Of a stretch of 64,000 nt of DNA, positions 45,470-56,104 are shown in pieces. How positions within the stretch are numbered: the stretch's first letter is position 1; the number at the start of each line of letters is the position of its first letter. The notes below the pieces were generated by a model, which had not been told where the DNA came from, searched no databases, and saw only the letters and a program-made list of their open reading frames with translations. This DNA is from Xylanibacillus composti (GTDB lineage Bacteria; Bacillota; Bacilli; Paenibacillales; K13): the NCBI RefSeq assembly GCF_018403685.1, contig NZ_BOVK01000016.1:62001-126000 (forward strand), in the 5' to 3' direction. A program made the position numbers and the translations under genes.

Positions 45470-48400
45470 TTATGCCGATGCCTGCTCCTCATCATCCAGC
45501 CGCACAGAAACAAGCTTCGATACGCCGCTTTCTTCCATGGCCACGCCGTACAGCACGTCCGCCTCTTCCATCGTCCCTTTGCGGTGGGTTACGACAATAA
45601 ACTGCGTGCTCTCTGAGAACTCCCGCAAATATTCGGCAAACCGGCTCACGTTCGCTTCATCCAGTGCCGCCTCCACCTCGTCCAGCACGCAGAAGGGAAC
45701 AGGCTTGACGTTCAAGATCGCGAACAACAGAGCCATCGCCGTAAGCGCACGCTCTCCGCCGGACAGTAGCTGCAGGTTTTGCAGCTTTTTGCCAGGCGGC
45801 TGGGCGACGATGTCCACCCCTGTCTCCAGCAGATTGTTCATATCCGTCAAGATCAAATCAGCTCGCCCGCCACCGAACAGCTTGGCGAAGACGACGGAAA
45901 AATGCTCGCGAATTTGCTGGAAGGTTTCCAAGAACCGCTTGGACATTTCGTCCTCCAGCTCCTTGATTACCTTATAGAGCGCTTGCTTGGCGCTCACCAG
46001 ATCGTCCCGCTGCGCGCTCAGGAACTCATAACGCTCCTTCACCCGCTGGTATTCATCAATTGCGCCCAGGTTCACATCGCCAAGCATGGTAATCTGACGC
46101 TTCAGCTCACGCACTTCGTTCTGGGTGCCCAGAACATCCTCGGGAACCGGGTAGCGTGATTTCGCCAGCTCGTAGCTGAGCTCGTAATCCTCTGCCAGCT
46201 TCTTCAGCAAGTTCTCAAGCTCGACGTCCAGCCGGTTCACCCGAACTTCCGTATGATGCAGCTGTTCTTGCACCTGCTTCAGCTGCACCCGCTGTTCCTT
46301 CGTCTCGCTTTCCTCTTCCTCCAGCTTGCGCAGCCGCTCGATCCGCTCCAGCCGTTTGGCTTCAATATCTGCTGTCAGGTTCGCTTTGCGGATACGCAGC
46401 TCATTCAGCAGCTCGGTGACCCGCACGAACTCCTCATGCTGCGTCAGCTGTTCCTGAGCGATGCGCTCCGCTTGCTCGCGGTTTTGCCGTACAGCCTCCT
46501 CGACTTCCTCCAGCTCCGCATTCAATCTGCGCGCCCGATCCTCGAGACCTCGCTTTTCCTCTGTCGCCGATGCCGCTTCCACCCGGAGAGAGGTCAGCTT
46601 CTCCTGCAGCTCCTCCTTGGCGCTCAAGCTGGCTTTGCGCAACCGCTCGGCCTCCTCAATTTTGCGCTGCAGCTCCTCTTCCGCCTCGCTTGATCGCGTC
46701 AGAGATTCCTGCAGCTCTGCGCATTTCTGCTTCAACAGCTCGGCCTCTTCCATTTGCTGCTTGTCCTCATCAGCGGCAATCCCCAGCTGATTGTTCAGCG
46801 TGTCCAGCGCTTGAGCCAGCTGCGTCCAAGCGCCCTTCATTTGCTGCTCTTGGATACGGATTTGCTCGCCTCGGCTGCGCAGCTGCTCCAACTGCTCGGC
46901 CTGCTCCTCCATTTGCTGCTTGAAGCCGTTCCACTTATCTCGAAGCTGAACAAGCTGCTGGTCGGCGCTGCCGATTTCCTTTTCAATATTCTCAAGCTGC
47001 CGTTGGCGACTAAGCAGACCGGTATTGCGCTTGTTCTGGCTGCCCCCGGTCATCGAACCTCCGGCGTTCACCACATCGCCTTCCAGAGTGACGACCCGAT
47101 AGCGGTATTGGCAGCGGGCGGCAATGCGGTTCGCCTGCTCCAAGCTCTGCGCTATGATGACATTGCCCAGCAAGCTGCGCATAATCTTGTCATATTCCGG
47201 ATCGGTCTGAATCAGGTCAGCGGCAATGCCGATGTAGCCCTCGACCTGCTCGGCTTGTCTGCGGTCGGCGTCCTGGACAGCCCTTCCCTTGATGACATCG
47301 AGCGGCAGGAAGGTCGCTCTGCCCAGCTGTCTGCGCTTCAAATACTGAATCGCTTCCCGGCTTGCCGCCTCGTTCTCCATTACAATGTGCTGCAACGCGC
47401 CGCCCAGCGCGGTTTCAATTGCAATCTCCACCTCGGCGGGCACTTTCATCAATTCGGCGACTGCGCCGTGAATGCCGGGAAGAACAGCTTTCTTCCTGGC
47501 CTTCAGGATTTCCCGCACACCGTGGGCGAAGCCGTCATAGTCATCCTGAAGCTCCTTCAGCGTGTCGCGGCGGGATATGAGCGAATCGCGCTTCTGCTCC
47601 CACTTGCGCACCGTCAGGCCAAGCTCGTTATACAACCCCTGTGTAGAGCGGATGTGTTCCTGCTGTTCACTATGCTGCCGCTTTACGCTTTCCAGCTCCT
47701 GCAGCAGCTTCTGCATCTTCTCTTCCCATTCCTGCTGCTGGTCGCGGCAGCTGGCAATGCGCTTCTCCAGCTCTGTCTTCTCCTCGGCTAGCCGCTGACG
47801 GCGACGGGCCGACTGCTCTAACTGCTGCTCGGTATAGCGAAGCTCATTGCGATAGCCTGCCGTCTCATTCAGCAGATCCAGCAGCTCCGCCTTCAAGCGT
47901 TCCTCCGCTTCCGTAGCAGCATTGCCGGTTACGCCAGCGAGCCTGGCTTCCTCCTCGCGGGCAGCTTGCTCGAGCGCAGTCAGCCTCTGGCGCGCGTCTT
48001 CCAGCTTCGCCAGCACGTCGCGCTGCTCGGCTGCAACGTTGTCCTTGCGCCGCTCCAGCTGCGCAGCAGTTTGGGCATGGCGCTCCGCCTCCGATTCCAG
48101 ATGCCTTTTTCTTTCCTTCAGCACTTCTGTTTGTCCTTCGGCCTTCTCCGTTTCTTCACTCACATGCAGCAGCTCATTCTGCAGCTGCTCCAGCCTCTCT
48201 TCCAATCTCCGCGTGTCCAATCGGAAGCTTTCCAAGTGGGCGTCATGACCGCTTACGACAGCGGTCAGTCCGGCTTCCTCATCTTGAAGCTGCTTCAGGC
48301 GCTCGCCCGCTTCACTCCACGATTGGTGAATTTGTTCGATCTGATGCACGTAGAGGGAAATTTCCTTTTGCTTCAGCTCTTCCTTCAAAGCTCTGAATCG

Positions 48401-49039
48401 AAGCGCTTTCTCCGACTGCTCGCGCAAAGGCTCAACCTGATCATCCAATTCCGAGACGAGGTCGTGCAGTCTGAGCAAATTTTGTTCGGTGTCGTCAAGC
48501 TTTTTCTGTGCTTCTTTCTTCCTGCTCTTATATTTCACGATCCCGGATGCTTCCTCAAAGATGCCCCGGCGATCCTCGGAACGGGTGCTCAAAATCTCTT
48601 CAATACGGCCCTGGCCGATGATCGAATAGGCTTCCTTGCCAATCCCCGTGTCCATGAATAATTCTGTTATATCGCGCAGGCGGCACGCCTGTTTGTTGAT
48701 GAAGTACTCACTCTCTCCACTGCGGTGGATGCGGCGCGTCACCGTCACTTCATTATAATCGAGCTGCAAGGACTGGTCGCTGTTGTCCAGCGTTAATGAC
48801 ACTTCGCCATAATTGACCGCTTTGCGCGTGTCGCTGCCGGCAAAGATAATATCCTGCATATTCCCGCCGCGCAAGCTTTTTGCGCTCTGCTCGCCCAGCA
48901 CCCAGCGGATGGAATCGGAAATGTTGCTCTTGCCGCTGCCATTCGGCCCAACGACAGCCGTGATGCCGGGAACGAATTCAAGTTCCGTTCTGTCGGCGAA
49001 TGATTTGAATCCGTATAACTCTAGCCGTTTCAGAAACAA
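45470..49039 (-). CDS. smc: Chromosome segregation ATPase SMC
   Basis: About 1189 residues, full SMC length. Walker A is VVGPNGSGKSNISDSIRWV (about 30-50); two long Glu/Gln/Leu-rich coiled coils (about 170-500 and 670-1010) flank the hinge (about 515-645, with LGGALQHIVMENEAASREAI); the C-terminal head has LLSGGERALTAMALLFAI and FCVLDEVEAALDEANV. It condenses and organises the chromosome with ScpAB. TTG 49039 (MFLKRLELYGFKSFADR) is preferred to the GTG three codons upstream, which overlaps the AGAGGTGA site. Confidence 0.96.
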   Translation of the reverse strand: MFLKRLELYGFKSFADRTELEFVPGITAVVGPNGSGKSNISDSIRWVLGEQSAKSLRGGNMQDIIFAGSDTRKAVNYGEVSLTLDNSDQSLQLDYNEVTVTRRIHRSGESEYFINKQACRLRDITELFMDTGIGKEAYSIIGQGRIEEILSTRSEDRRGIFEEASGIVKYKSRKKEAQKKLDDTEQNLLRLHDLVSELDDQVEPLREQSEKALRFRALKEELKQKEISLYVHQIEQIHQSWSEAGERLKQLQDEEAGLTAVVSGHDAHLESFRLDTRRLEERLEQLQNELLHVSEETEKAEGQTEVLKERKRHLESEAERHAQTAAQLERRKDNVAAEQRDVLAKLEDARQRLTALEQAAREEEARLAGVTGNAATEAEERLKAELLDLLNETAGYRNELRYTEQQLEQSARRRQRLAEEKTELEKRIASCRDQQQEWEEKMQKLLQELESVKRQHSEQQEHIRSTQGLYNELGLTVRKWEQKRDSLISRRDTLKELQDDYDGFAHGVREILKARKKAVLPGIHGAVAELMKVPAEVEIAIETALGGALQHIVMENEAASREAIQYLKRRQLGRATFLPLDVIKGRAVQDADRRQAEQVEGYIGIAADLIQTDPEYDKIMRSLLGNVIIAQSLEQANRIAARCQYRYRVVTLEGDVVNAGGSMTGGSQNKRNTGLLSRQRQLENIEKEIGSADQQLVQLRDKWNGFKQQMEEQAEQLEQLRSRGEQIRIQEQQMKGAWTQLAQALDTLNNQLGIAADEDKQQMEEAELLKQKCAELQESLTRSSEAEEELQRKIEEAERLRKASLSAKEELQEKLTSLRVEAASATEEKRGLEDRARRLNAELEEVEEAVRQNREQAERIAQEQLTQHEEFVRVTELLNELRIRKANLTADIEAKRLERIERLRKLEEEESETKEQRVQLKQVQEQLHHTEVRVNRLDVELENLLKKLAEDYELSYELAKSRYPVPEDVLGTQNEVRELKRQITMLGDVNLGAIDEYQRVKERYEFLSAQRDDLVSAKQALYKVIKELEDEMSKRFLETFQQIREHFSVVFAKLFGGGRADLILTDMNNLLETGVDIVAQPPGKKLQNLQLLSGGERALTAMALLFAILNVKPVPFCVLDEVEAALDEANVSRFAEYLREFSESTQFIVVTHRKGTMEEADVLYGVAMEESGVSKLVSVRLDDEEQASA

Positions 49040-49057
49040 TCGTCTCACCTCTAGCCT

Positions 49058-49066
49058 ATTGTATCA
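49058..49066 (-). promoter_or_regulatory. Extended -10 element upstream of smc
   Basis: The minus strand reads TGATACAAT about 20 bases before the smc start; a CTTTCA at the right spacing is a poor -35. The resulting leader would be very short (about a dozen bases), so the ribosome binding site begins almost at the transcription start. Confidence 0.4.
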
Positions 49067-49169
49067 CACCCGCCCAAGAATGAAAGGAGGAATGCAGGTG
49101 ACGAGCAGCCGGCGTCCACACTGCGCAAATGCAAGCCAAACAAGCTTTTGGGCCCGCATTTCTTGCCGC

Positions 49170-49218
49170 AAACAAAAGAGCAGCCCGACCGCAGGAACCC
49201 TGCGGCAGAGAACTGCTC
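49170..49218 (-). terminator. Intrinsic terminator after rnc
   Basis: On the minus strand GAGCAG pairs with CTGCTC around an inner CCGCAGG-GTT-CCTGCGG hairpin, followed by TTTTGTTT. It separates the fab-rnc operon from smc. Confidence 0.8.
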
Positions 49219-49233
49219 GATGTCTTGCATTGG

Positions 49234-49932
49234 CTATGATTGCCAGGTCTGCAGTGCCTGCGCGGCTGCGCGCTGCTCCGCTTCCTTCTTCGATCGGCCG
49301 CTTCCCGTCCCAAGCTGGGAGCCGTTCAGCCATACCTCGGCGACGAATTCCCGGTCGTGAGCCGGCCCTTTCTCTTCCACAATCCGATACTCGGGCGCGC
49401 CGCCTCCGCCGTGCTGAACTTTCTCTTGCAGCTGCGTCTTGTAATCCTGAACCGGCAAGTCCGAGGCTTCCGGAATATGCGGGAACACGTGCTGTTTCAA
49501 AAAGGCGCGGACCTGATTCAAACCGCTGTCCAAGAACAAAGCCCCGATAAACGCCTCGAACACATCGGCCAGCAACGCCGGACGCGTTCGTCCGCCGCTC
49601 ATCTCCTCACCCCGGCCGAGCAACACATACTTGCCGAATTGCAGCCGTTCTGCGAACTGGACCAAGGATGCCTCGCAGACTATGGACGCACGGAATTTGG
49701 TCAGTGCGCCTTCAGACCAGTGGCTGTAAAGATGATACAAATACTCGGAGATAGTCAGCTCCAGCACAGCATCGCCTAGGAATTCCAGCCTCTCGTTATC
49801 TGTAGTGCTTTTGAGCCGCTGCTCGTTGACATATGACGAATGGGTAAATGCTTGCCTCAGCAGCTCGTGATTGGCGAATCGCAAGCCCAGCTGCCGCTGA
49901 AGATCCGTCATATTTCCCGGTTTCGCTTTCAC
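49234..49932 (-). CDS. rnc: Ribonuclease III
   Basis: A 232-residue protein. The nuclease domain has the signature [20 protein letters not shown] (about 40-60) and the second acidic site ([17 protein letters not shown], about 118-134); a dsRNA-binding domain closes the protein ([14 protein letters not shown], then [18 protein letters not shown]). It processes rRNA precursors and other duplex RNA. The start is GTG, six bases after GGGGAGGG. It follows fabF by 35 bases. Confidence 0.96.
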   Translation of the reverse strand: MKAKPGNMTDLQRQLGLRFANHELLRQAFTHSSYVNEQRLKSTTDNERLEFLGDAVLELTISEYLYHLYSHWSEGALTKFRASIVCEASLVQFAERLQFGKYVLLGRGEEMSGGRTRPALLADVFEAFIGALFLDSGLNQVRAFLKQHVFPHIPEASDLPVQDYKTQLQEKVQHGGGGAPEYRIVEEKGPAHDREFVAEVWLNGSQLGTGSGRSKKEAEQRAAAQALQTWQS

Positions 49933-49967
49933 CTTTGCCCTCCCCGTCCGGTCATGTCCCTCGGTTT

Positions 49968-51203
49968 TTATTCAAACTTCTTCAACATTATCGTTGCGTT
50001 GTGACCGCCGAAGCCGAATGAATTCGACATGGCGATGCGAACGTCTGCCTTGCGCGCTTCATTCGGCACAACATCGAGGTCACACTCCGGATCCTGCTGA
50101 TCCACATTAATGGTCGGGGCAATCACGCCATGGTGCAGCGTAAGAGCGGAAATGACTGCCTCCACGCCGCCGGCCGCGCCAAGCAAGTGTCCTGTCATCG
50201 ATTTCGTCGAGCTGACAGCAATCTTGTAGGCATGGTCCCCCAATGCTTTTTTCAGTGCGATTGTCTCGGATTTGTCCCCAACCGGTGTAGACGTGCCATG
50301 CGCATTGACGTAATCAATGGCGGTCGGCTCCACGCCTGCATCGCGAATCGCTTTGGTCATGCATCGCGCGGCACCGTCCGGATCCGGGTCAGTCATATGG
50401 TAAGCGTCGCCGCTCATGCCGTAGCCAATCACTTCGGCGTAGATCCGGGCGCCCCTCTTCTGAGCATGTTCCAGCGATTCTAGTACGAGTATGCCCGACC
50501 CTTCACCCATCACAAACCCGTCTCTATCGAGATCGAACGGCCGGCTTGCTTTTTCCGGCTCATCGTTGCGAGTCGACATCGCCCGCAAGGCGCAAAATCC
50601 GCCCATACCGGTCGGAGTAATAGTCGCTTCGGCGCCTCCGCAAATCATCACATCTGCATCTCCGCGCTGAATCAATTTATACGAATCGCCAATGGAATGG
50701 GTTCCGGTCGCACAAGCGGTTACCGCCGTGCTGTTCGGGCCTTTGGCTCCTGTTTTCATTGAGATTTGTCCGCTCGCCATGTTGGCAATCATCATCGGGA
50801 TGAAGAATGGGCTAATGCGCTTCGGCCCCTTTTCCAGCAAAATCCGATGCTGTTCCTCCCATGTGGCAAGCCCGCCAATGCCGCTTCCGACGTAGACGCC
50901 CACCCGCTCGGCATCCGTCTGTTCGCGAACATTCAAATTTGCGTCCTTCAGCGCCATATCGCTGGCAGCCAGCGCCAACTGAACGAAACGGTCCATTTTT
51001 CGCGCTTCCCGCTTATCCATGTAATCCTCTGGGTTAAAGTCATGGATCGCAGCAGCGATCTTGGTCGGATAATCGCTCGTATCGAAGGACTCGATGCGGC
51101 TGACTCCTGACTTCCCTTCTATCAGATGCTTCCAAAAAGTATCGATATCTTTTCCTAACGAGGTGATTACGCCCATCCCCGTCACTACGACTCTCTGCAT
51201 CAT
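49968..51203 (-). CDS. fabF: 3-oxoacyl-[ACP] synthase II
   Basis: 411 residues from ATG 51203 ([19 protein letters not shown]), behind GGAG. The thiolase-fold triad is Cys in [14 protein letters not shown], His in [15 protein letters not shown] and His in [15 protein letters not shown]. It elongates acyl-ACP with malonyl-ACP. In B. subtilis fabF is elsewhere with fabHA; here it is inside the plsX-acpP cluster, after acpP. Confidence 0.96.
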   Translation of the reverse strand: MMQRVVVTGMGVITSLGKDIDTFWKHLIEGKSGVSRIESFDTSDYPTKIAAAIHDFNPEDYMDKREARKMDRFVQLALAASDMALKDANLNVREQTDAERVGVYVGSGIGGLATWEEQHRILLEKGPKRISPFFIPMMIANMASGQISMKTGAKGPNSTAVTACATGTHSIGDSYKLIQRGDADVMICGGAEATITPTGMGGFCALRAMSTRNDEPEKASRPFDLDRDGFVMGEGSGILVLESLEHAQKRGARIYAEVIGYGMSGDAYHMTDPDPDGAARCMTKAIRDAGVEPTAIDYVNAHGTSTPVGDKSETIALKKALGDHAYKIAVSSTKSMTGHLLGAAGGVEAVISALTLHHGVIAPTINVDQQDPECDLDVVPNEARKADVRIAMSNSFGFGGHNATIMLKKFE

Positions 51204-51315
51204 GCGTATCACTCCAATGCCGCATTGTATCAATCATCTATCGTTGCATATCTATAAAAATCATCTGTATAAGCCCAAGGCGAGCGGAACCGGCAACATA
51301 CATAAAATGAGGAAC

Positions 51316-51341
51316 AGTCCCGTTATACAGATAACGGGACT
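51316..51341 (-). terminator. Perfect hairpin between acpP and fabF
   Basis: AGTCCCGTTAT and ATAACGGGACT form an 11-pair stem with a 4-base loop; on the minus strand it is followed by GTTCCTCATTTTATG rather than a clean T-run. It probably reduces or protects transcripts after acpP rather than stopping them fully. Confidence 0.55.
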
Positions 51342-51348
51342 ATGAAAC

Positions 51349-51582
51349 TTAGGTATGGGATTGTATGTAATTCACAACTTCGCCAACCGTCGTTATTTTT
51401 TCTGCATCCTCATCGGAGATTTCCATATCAAATTCATCTTCAAGCTCCATGACGAGCTCAACAACGTCCAGCGAATCTGCGCCAAGATCGTCCTTGAAGG
51501 AAGCTTCCAGCGTTACTTCGGACTCTTCCACGCCAAGGCGGTCTACGACGATCCGCTTCACGCGCTCCAGTACATCTGCCAT
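51349..51582 (-). CDS. acpP: Acyl carrier protein
   Basis: A 77-residue acidic protein with the phosphopantetheine serine in [20 protein letters not shown] (about residue 37). It carries growing acyl chains for FabD, FabH, FabF and PlsX. ATG lies behind GGAGGTG. It follows fabG by 113 bases and precedes fabF; the hairpin after it may help keep ACP mRNA abundant. Confidence 0.97.
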   Translation of the reverse strand: MADVLERVKRIVVDRLGVEESEVTLEASFKDDLGADSLDVVELVMELEDEFDMEISDEDAEKITTVGEVVNYIQSHT

Positions 51583-51695
51583 TTCCGGTTCACCTCCTCC
51601 ATGGTATTATACGAAAAACTTTCTCAAATTACCATACTTCCTTGGACAAGGATTTTGTCAGTCTCAGAAGCATGTTGGCCAAGCCATTTCAAGCT

Positions 51696-52439
51696 TTACG
51701 GCATGACCATGCCGCCATCCACGTGAATCGTTTGCCCCGTCATATACGAAGCTCCCTCTCCAGCAAGGAAGGCAACAACCCGGGCAATATCCTCCGGCTT
51801 GCCCAGCTTGGCGAGCGGAATTTGCGCGAGCATGGCCGACTTCATCTCGTCTGTCAGCTTGTCGGTCATATCCGTCTCGATAAAGCCCGGCGCTACGCAA
51901 TTGACCGTGATTCCCCTGGACGCAAGTTCACGCGCTGCCGATTTGGTCAGGCCGATGACGCCGGCTTTGGCCGCCACATAATTCGCTTGTCCCGCATTGC
52001 CCAGCACGCCGACAACGGAAGAAATATTGATGATGGTGCCGGAGCGCTGCTTCATCATCGGCCGGGTTACAGCCTTCAGGCAGTTGTATACCCCTTTCAG
52101 ATTCGTTTCGATCACCTGATCGAACTCCTCTTCCTTCATCCGCATAAGCAGGTTATCGCGAGTAATCCCCGCATTGTTCACAAGAATATCCAGCTTGCCG
52201 AACGAATCCAAGGCGGTTTTCACCAGCTCTTCGGCTTCAGCGGATTTGCCGACGTCAGCCTTAGCCAGCACAGCCTTGCGGCCAAGTGCTTCCACAGCTT
52301 TCGCCGTCTCGGCAGCCGCCGCTTCGCTGCCCGCATAATTGATCACGACATCCGCGCCTGCCTCAGCCAGAGCGATTGCGATAGCTCTGCCGATGCCTCT
52401 TGACGCGCCTGTCACCAGTGCGGATTTCCCCTTAAGCAT
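51696..52439 (-). CDS. fabG: 3-oxoacyl-[ACP] reductase
   Basis: 247 residues from ATG 52439 ([19 protein letters not shown]). Short-chain dehydrogenase: NADPH motif [12 protein letters not shown] ([11 protein letters not shown]), and the catalytic Ser-Tyr-Lys in [20 protein letters not shown] followed by K. It reduces 3-ketoacyl-ACP. The ATG lies inside the last codons of fabD (8-base overlap), so the pair is coupled. Confidence 0.97.
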   Translation of the reverse strand: MLKGKSALVTGASRGIGRAIAIALAEAGADVVINYAGSEAAAAETAKAVEALGRKAVLAKADVGKSAEAEELVKTALDSFGKLDILVNNAGITRDNLLMRMKEEEFDQVIETNLKGVYNCLKAVTRPMMKQRSGTIINISSVVGVLGNAGQANYVAAKAGVIGLTKSAARELASRGITVNCVAPGFIETDMTDKLTDEMKSAMLAQIPLAKLGKPEDIARVVAFLAGEGASYMTGQTIHVDGGMVMP

Positions 52440-53373
52440 ATGCACCCTCCTCCAGACAAGCTTGCAACGCTTCGTATGAATGAACAGAGACGATGTTGGC
52501 CTGGCGGTCAATCTTCTTGATCAGTCCCGCCAATACCGTACCTGTTCCGACTTCAATGAACGTATCCACGCCCTTATCCAGCAACACTCTCACACTGTCC
52601 TCCCAAAGCACGGGAGCCACGACCTGCTTGACAAGCAGCTGGCGAATTTCTTCGGCAGCCTGCACCGGCTGTGCGGTTACGTTGGCAATCAGCGGCACAG
52701 ACGGCGCCTGTACATTCACGGACGTCAGAACCTCACGCAGCCCGTCTGCCGCAGGCTGCATAAGCGAGGAATGGAACGGTCCGCTCACCTCGAGCGGAAT
52801 GACCCGCTTTGCCCCTGCAGCTTTGCCGTTTTCGACCACAGCCTGCACACCGGCTGCGCTGCCGGAAACAACGATCTGTCCAGGGCAATTGACATTGGCC
52901 AATTCCACCAATCCCGTTTCCTCGCTGATGCGCGCGCACAGCTCCTGCAGCGCTTCCCGCTCTGCGCCGAGGACTGCAGCCATTGCACCTTGTCCGGCCG
53001 GGACGGCGCGGTCCATCAGACGGCCGCGCTCGAATACTGTTTTCAGCCCGTCCTCAAAGCTCAGGGCGTCAGCAGCAACGAGCGCACTGTACTCTCCTAG
53101 GCTGTGTCCGGCTACATAGTCCGGTTTAAGACCTTTGTCCGCCAGCGCCCGAAACAATATGGCGCTAACGGCCAGCAAAGCAGGCTGCGTATGGTAAGTC
53201 AGCCTCAGCTTATCCTCCGGACCCTCGAACATGATCGAGGTCAGATCGAAGCCCAGCGTATCATTGATCTTGGCGAACATCTCCCGGCTTTCCGGCAGAT
53301 GCTCGTACAAATCCTTGCCCATGCCGACCGTTTGTGCTCCTTGTCCCGGGAACACGCATGCTACTTTTCCCAT
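52432..53373 (-). CDS. fabD: Malonyl-CoA:ACP transacylase
   Basis: A 313-residue acyltransferase. [16 protein letters not shown] opens it; the nucleophile Ser is in [15 protein letters not shown] (about 90) with the Arg in [13 protein letters not shown] and His in [13 protein letters not shown]. It loads malonyl groups onto ACP. Located between fabH and fabG. Confidence 0.97.
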   Translation of the reverse strand: MGKVACVFPGQGAQTVGMGKDLYEHLPESREMFAKINDTLGFDLTSIMFEGPEDKLRLTYHTQPALLAVSAILFRALADKGLKPDYVAGHSLGEYSALVAADALSFEDGLKTVFERGRLMDRAVPAGQGAMAAVLGAEREALQELCARISEETGLVELANVNCPGQIVVSGSAAGVQAVVENGKAAGAKRVIPLEVSGPFHSSLMQPAADGLREVLTSVNVQAPSVPLIANVTAQPVQAAEEIRQLLVKQVVAPVLWEDSVRVLLDKGVDTFIEVGTGTVLAGLIKKIDRQANIVSVHSYEALQACLEEGAYA

Positions 53374-53416
53374 TGCCTTCTCCTCTCCCCGCTTCCTCGT
53401 TCACCTGTCGTTGTTC

Positions 53417-54403
53417 CTACCAAACAAGCGCAGCCGCTCCCCAGGTCAATCCTCCGCCGAAGCCGACCAGCACCAGCACATCGCCTTCATTCACCCGGCC
53501 CTCTTCGACTGCCTCTGCCAAGGCGATCGGGATCGAAGCTGCGGATACGTTGCCGTATTTATCCACATTCACGACGCACTTGTCTTCCGGCAAGTCCAGC
53601 CGCTCCAATGCGGATTGGATGATGCGAATGTTCGCTTGATGAGGAACGAGCAGATCGATATCTTCTTTGGCGAGACCAGCTTTTCGCAGCGCTTCTTCCG
53701 CTGCGGTTCCCATAATGCGCACTGCAAATTTAAATACATCCCTGCCTGCCATGTAGATATAATGAAGCTTCTCATCAATCGTATCTGGCGATACCGGATG
53801 GCGGGAGCCGCCGCCGCTAATTCTGAGCAGCTCCCCGCCGCTGCCGTCGGCGCCAAGCTCGAAGGAACGAAAGCCTCTGCCCTCCGGCACTTCGCCGATG
53901 ACGACTGCGCCTGCGCCGTCGCCAAATAAAATGCATGTATTGCGGTCCGTATAATCTGTAATCTTGGATAAGCACTCCGCTCCGACCACCAGCGCATGTC
54001 GGTACATCCCGGTCGCAATCAACGAGGATGCATTGGCCAGTCCGTAGATAAACCCGGAGCAAGCCGCCGACAAGTCAAAGGCCGCGGCCTTCTTCGCGCC
54101 GAGCTTCTCTTGCAGGATGCAGGCTGTCGACGGAAAGGCCATATCCGGCGTGATCGTCGCCACAACAATCAAATCAATATCCTCTGCCGCCACATTCGCA
54201 GCTGCCAGCGCCTTCAAAGACGCTTCATAGGCGAGATCGGAGGAAGCCTGCGCTTCGCTTGCAATTCTTCGCTCCTTGATTCCTGTACGGGTCGTGATCC
54301 ACTCATCGTTCGTCTCGACCATCTGTTCCAACTGCTGATTAGTCAGTACCCGGTCCGGTACATACTTGCCCGTCCCCAAAATCCCTACCGGACGTCCATT
54401 CAT
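53417..54403 (-). CDS. fabH: 3-oxoacyl-[ACP] synthase III
   Basis: A 328-residue thiolase-fold enzyme. The catalytic Cys is in [18 protein letters not shown] (about 113), His in [16 protein letters not shown] (about 253) and Asn in [19 protein letters not shown] (about 283). It starts fatty acid synthesis from acyl-CoA and so determines branched-chain primers. It lies 10 bases after plsX, inside the FapR-controlled operon. Confidence 0.97.
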   Translation of the reverse strand: MNGRPVGILGTGKYVPDRVLTNQQLEQMVETNDEWITTRTGIKERRIASEAQASSDLAYEASLKALAAANVAAEDIDLIVVATITPDMAFPSTACILQEKLGAKKAAAFDLSAACSGFIYGLANASSLIATGMYRHALVVGAECLSKITDYTDRNTCILFGDGAGAVVIGEVPEGRGFRSFELGADGSGGELLRISGGGSRHPVSPDTIDEKLHYIYMAGRDVFKFAVRIMGTAAEEALRKAGLAKEDIDLLVPHQANIRIIQSALERLDLPEDKCVVNVDKYGNVSAASIPIALAEAVEEGRVNEGDVLVLVGFGGGLTWGAAALVW

Positions 54404-54413
54404 TCTGCCTCAC

Positions 54414-55400
54414 TCACTTCCCGCTTATTTCCTTCGACAGACGGGGAACCAGCTCCGACTGGATGGTCAGTCTCGCCTGTCTGACTGCATTCTTGATCGC
54501 ATGGGCATCGGAAGAGCCATGTCCCTTGATGCATACACCGGCTACGCCCAGCAGCGGAGCGCCGCCATGCTCGGTATAGTCCAGCTTTTTTTTGAATTCC
54601 CGCAATCCCGGGGCTAATACGGCGGCCGCCAGCTTCGAAACCGCCGTTCGGGTAAATGCCGATTTCAGCGCGCCAAATACCGCCCCTGCGGTTCCTTCCA
54701 TCGCTTTCAACAAGATGTTTCCGGCGAAGCCGTCACAGATTAACACGTCACATGCGCCATCCATCACATCCCGCGCCTCTACATTTCCAACGAAGCGAAT
54801 GGGCAGCTCTTCAAGCAGCGGGTACGCTTCCTTGGTCAGCTCATTTCCTTTCCCCGCCTCTGTGCCGACGTTCAGCAGCCCGACCCGAGGCGAATCCAGG
54901 CCTTCCAAGCTTTTGCGGTACAGACTGCCCATGCGGGCGTATTGCAGCAGGTGCTCAGGGCTCGCGTCCATGTTCGCTCCCAGATCGAGGGCCAGCACGC
55001 CCTTGCCGTCCAAAGTAGGCAGCATTGTTGCCAGTCCCGGACGGTCGATGCCCGGAATTCGTCCCAGGACGAGCAATCCGGTTGTCATCAGCGCCCCCGT
55101 ATTGCCCGCAGAGATCATGGCCTCTGCCCCGCCTTCCTTGACCAGCCTGCCTGCCACAACCATCGAGGAATCTTTCTTTCTTCGGACTGCTTTCACCGGT
55201 TCATCTTCCGGACCAATCACTTCTGAAGCGTGGAGAATCTCCACATTAGAGGGGGCGCCGCCTGCAAGCGGGGCAAGCTGGCGTTCGTCTCCGACCAGAA
55301 TGATCCGGGTATCCGGCCATTCCTTCGCTGCTCTGAGCGCGCCCTCTACATTGCTGTGAGGAGCATGATCGCCGCCCATCGCGTCAATGGCGATTCGCAC
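54414..55400 (-). CDS. plsX: Phosphate acyltransferase PlsX
   Basis: 328 residues from GTG 55400 ([20 protein letters not shown]), seven bases after AAGGAGGAG. The longer upstream frame runs inside fapR and is rejected. [20 protein letters not shown]-type and [20 protein letters not shown] segments are PlsX hallmarks. It makes acyl-phosphate from acyl-ACP for PlsY. The start overlaps the end of fapR by 17 bases. Confidence 0.96.
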   Translation of the reverse strand: MRIAIDAMGGDHAPHSNVEGALRAAKEWPDTRIILVGDERQLAPLAGGAPSNVEILHASEVIGPEDEPVKAVRRKKDSSMVVAGRLVKEGGAEAMISAGNTGALMTTGLLVLGRIPGIDRPGLATMLPTLDGKGVLALDLGANMDASPEHLLQYARMGSLYRKSLEGLDSPRVGLLNVGTEAGKGNELTKEAYPLLEELPIRFVGNVEARDVMDGACDVLICDGFAGNILLKAMEGTAGAVFGALKSAFTRTAVSKLAAAVLAPGLREFKKKLDYTEHGGAPLLGVAGVCIKGHGSSDAHAIKNAVRQARLTIQSELVPRLSKEISGK

Positions 55401-55974
55401 TGCCGTCTCCTCCTTTTTCCACATTCGGTGTCCTGTATACTGCGAAGTTTCCTTGAAAGACCAGTTCTTCTCCCACATACGTAAACACTTCGACTTTAGC
55501 CTTCCCATTTTCTCCTGAAATGGAACGTACGTAGGCTTTGGCCACGCATTTTTCACCCAGCTTGACCGAACGAATAAATCGAATATCCGCAGACGCGGTG
55601 AGCGCCACCTCTTCATTGATGACTGCAACAGCCAGCGAGTTTGCTTGGGCAAAAATGTGATGTCCTCGCGCAATCGACGTGCGTGAAAAGACATGCTCCT
55701 CGCGAATCTCAAACAAGGAGATGCCGCTCTTGTCCAGCTGCAGATCGATCACGTCGCCAATGACTTCGTGCAAAGGCAGTGACCGGACCTGATCGTAGGA
55801 GTGTTCGGCCATCAATTTGATACGTTCCCGTAGCTCCGGGATGCCAAGCTCCATGCGATCCAGCCTCACCGTCTGTATGCTAACGCCAAACATGCGGGTC
55901 AATTCCTCATCGGTTGCAAACGGATTTTCATTTAGCGCCTTGGCCAGCTGCTGCTGACGCTGGCGCTTTGGCAA
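55384..55974 (-). CDS. fapR: Lipid biosynthesis repressor FapR
   Basis: A 196-residue protein. The DeoR-like helix-turn-helix ([20 protein letters not shown], about 22-41) is joined by a linker to a hot-dog domain (about 75-190; [40 protein letters not shown]) that binds malonyl-CoA and releases DNA. It represses fatty acid and phospholipid genes. The only usable start seen is TTG 55974, about 16 bases after GGTGGTGGG, with no in-frame ATG or GTG; translation may be weak. Confidence 0.93.
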   Translation of the reverse strand: MPKRQRQQQLAKALNENPFATDEELTRMFGVSIQTVRLDRMELGIPELRERIKLMAEHSYDQVRSLPLHEVIGDVIDLQLDKSGISLFEIREEHVFSRTSIARGHHIFAQANSLAVAVINEEVALTASADIRFIRSVKLGEKCVAKAYVRSISGENGKAKVEVFTYVGEELVFQGNFAVYRTPNVEKGGDGSANRH

Positions 55975-56029
55975 ACGTTCTATAGCAGACCCACCACCTT
56001 TACTTCCAGCGTATTCCGATCTTCCTTCG

Positions 56030-56047
56030 ATTATTACCAGGTACTAT
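56030..56047 (-). promoter_or_regulatory. FapR operator in front of fapR
   Basis: The minus strand reads ATAGTACCTGGTAATAAT, very close to the FapR consensus ATTAGTACCTGATACTAAT. It lies about 6-23 bases downstream of the expected transcription start, an arrangement for autorepression of the whole fapR-plsX-fab operon. Confidence 0.85.
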
Positions 56048-56059
56048 GATGTAGTATAT

Positions 56060-56088
56060 AGAATAAAAGTAAAAAAGAAAAGAGACAA
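56060..56088 (-). promoter_or_regulatory. Sigma-A promoter of the fapR operon
   Basis: TTGTCT, a 17-base spacer and TATTCT on the minus strand, directly before the FapR operator. Confidence 0.65.
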
Positions 56089-56104
56089 AATGCTTTGTCC
56101 CCCA

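Noticed and set aside
54414-55712. Longer plsX frame starting inside fapR
   Set aside because: The extra 104 residues are a shadow of fapR; GTG 55400 has a strong ribosome binding site and the family N-terminus.
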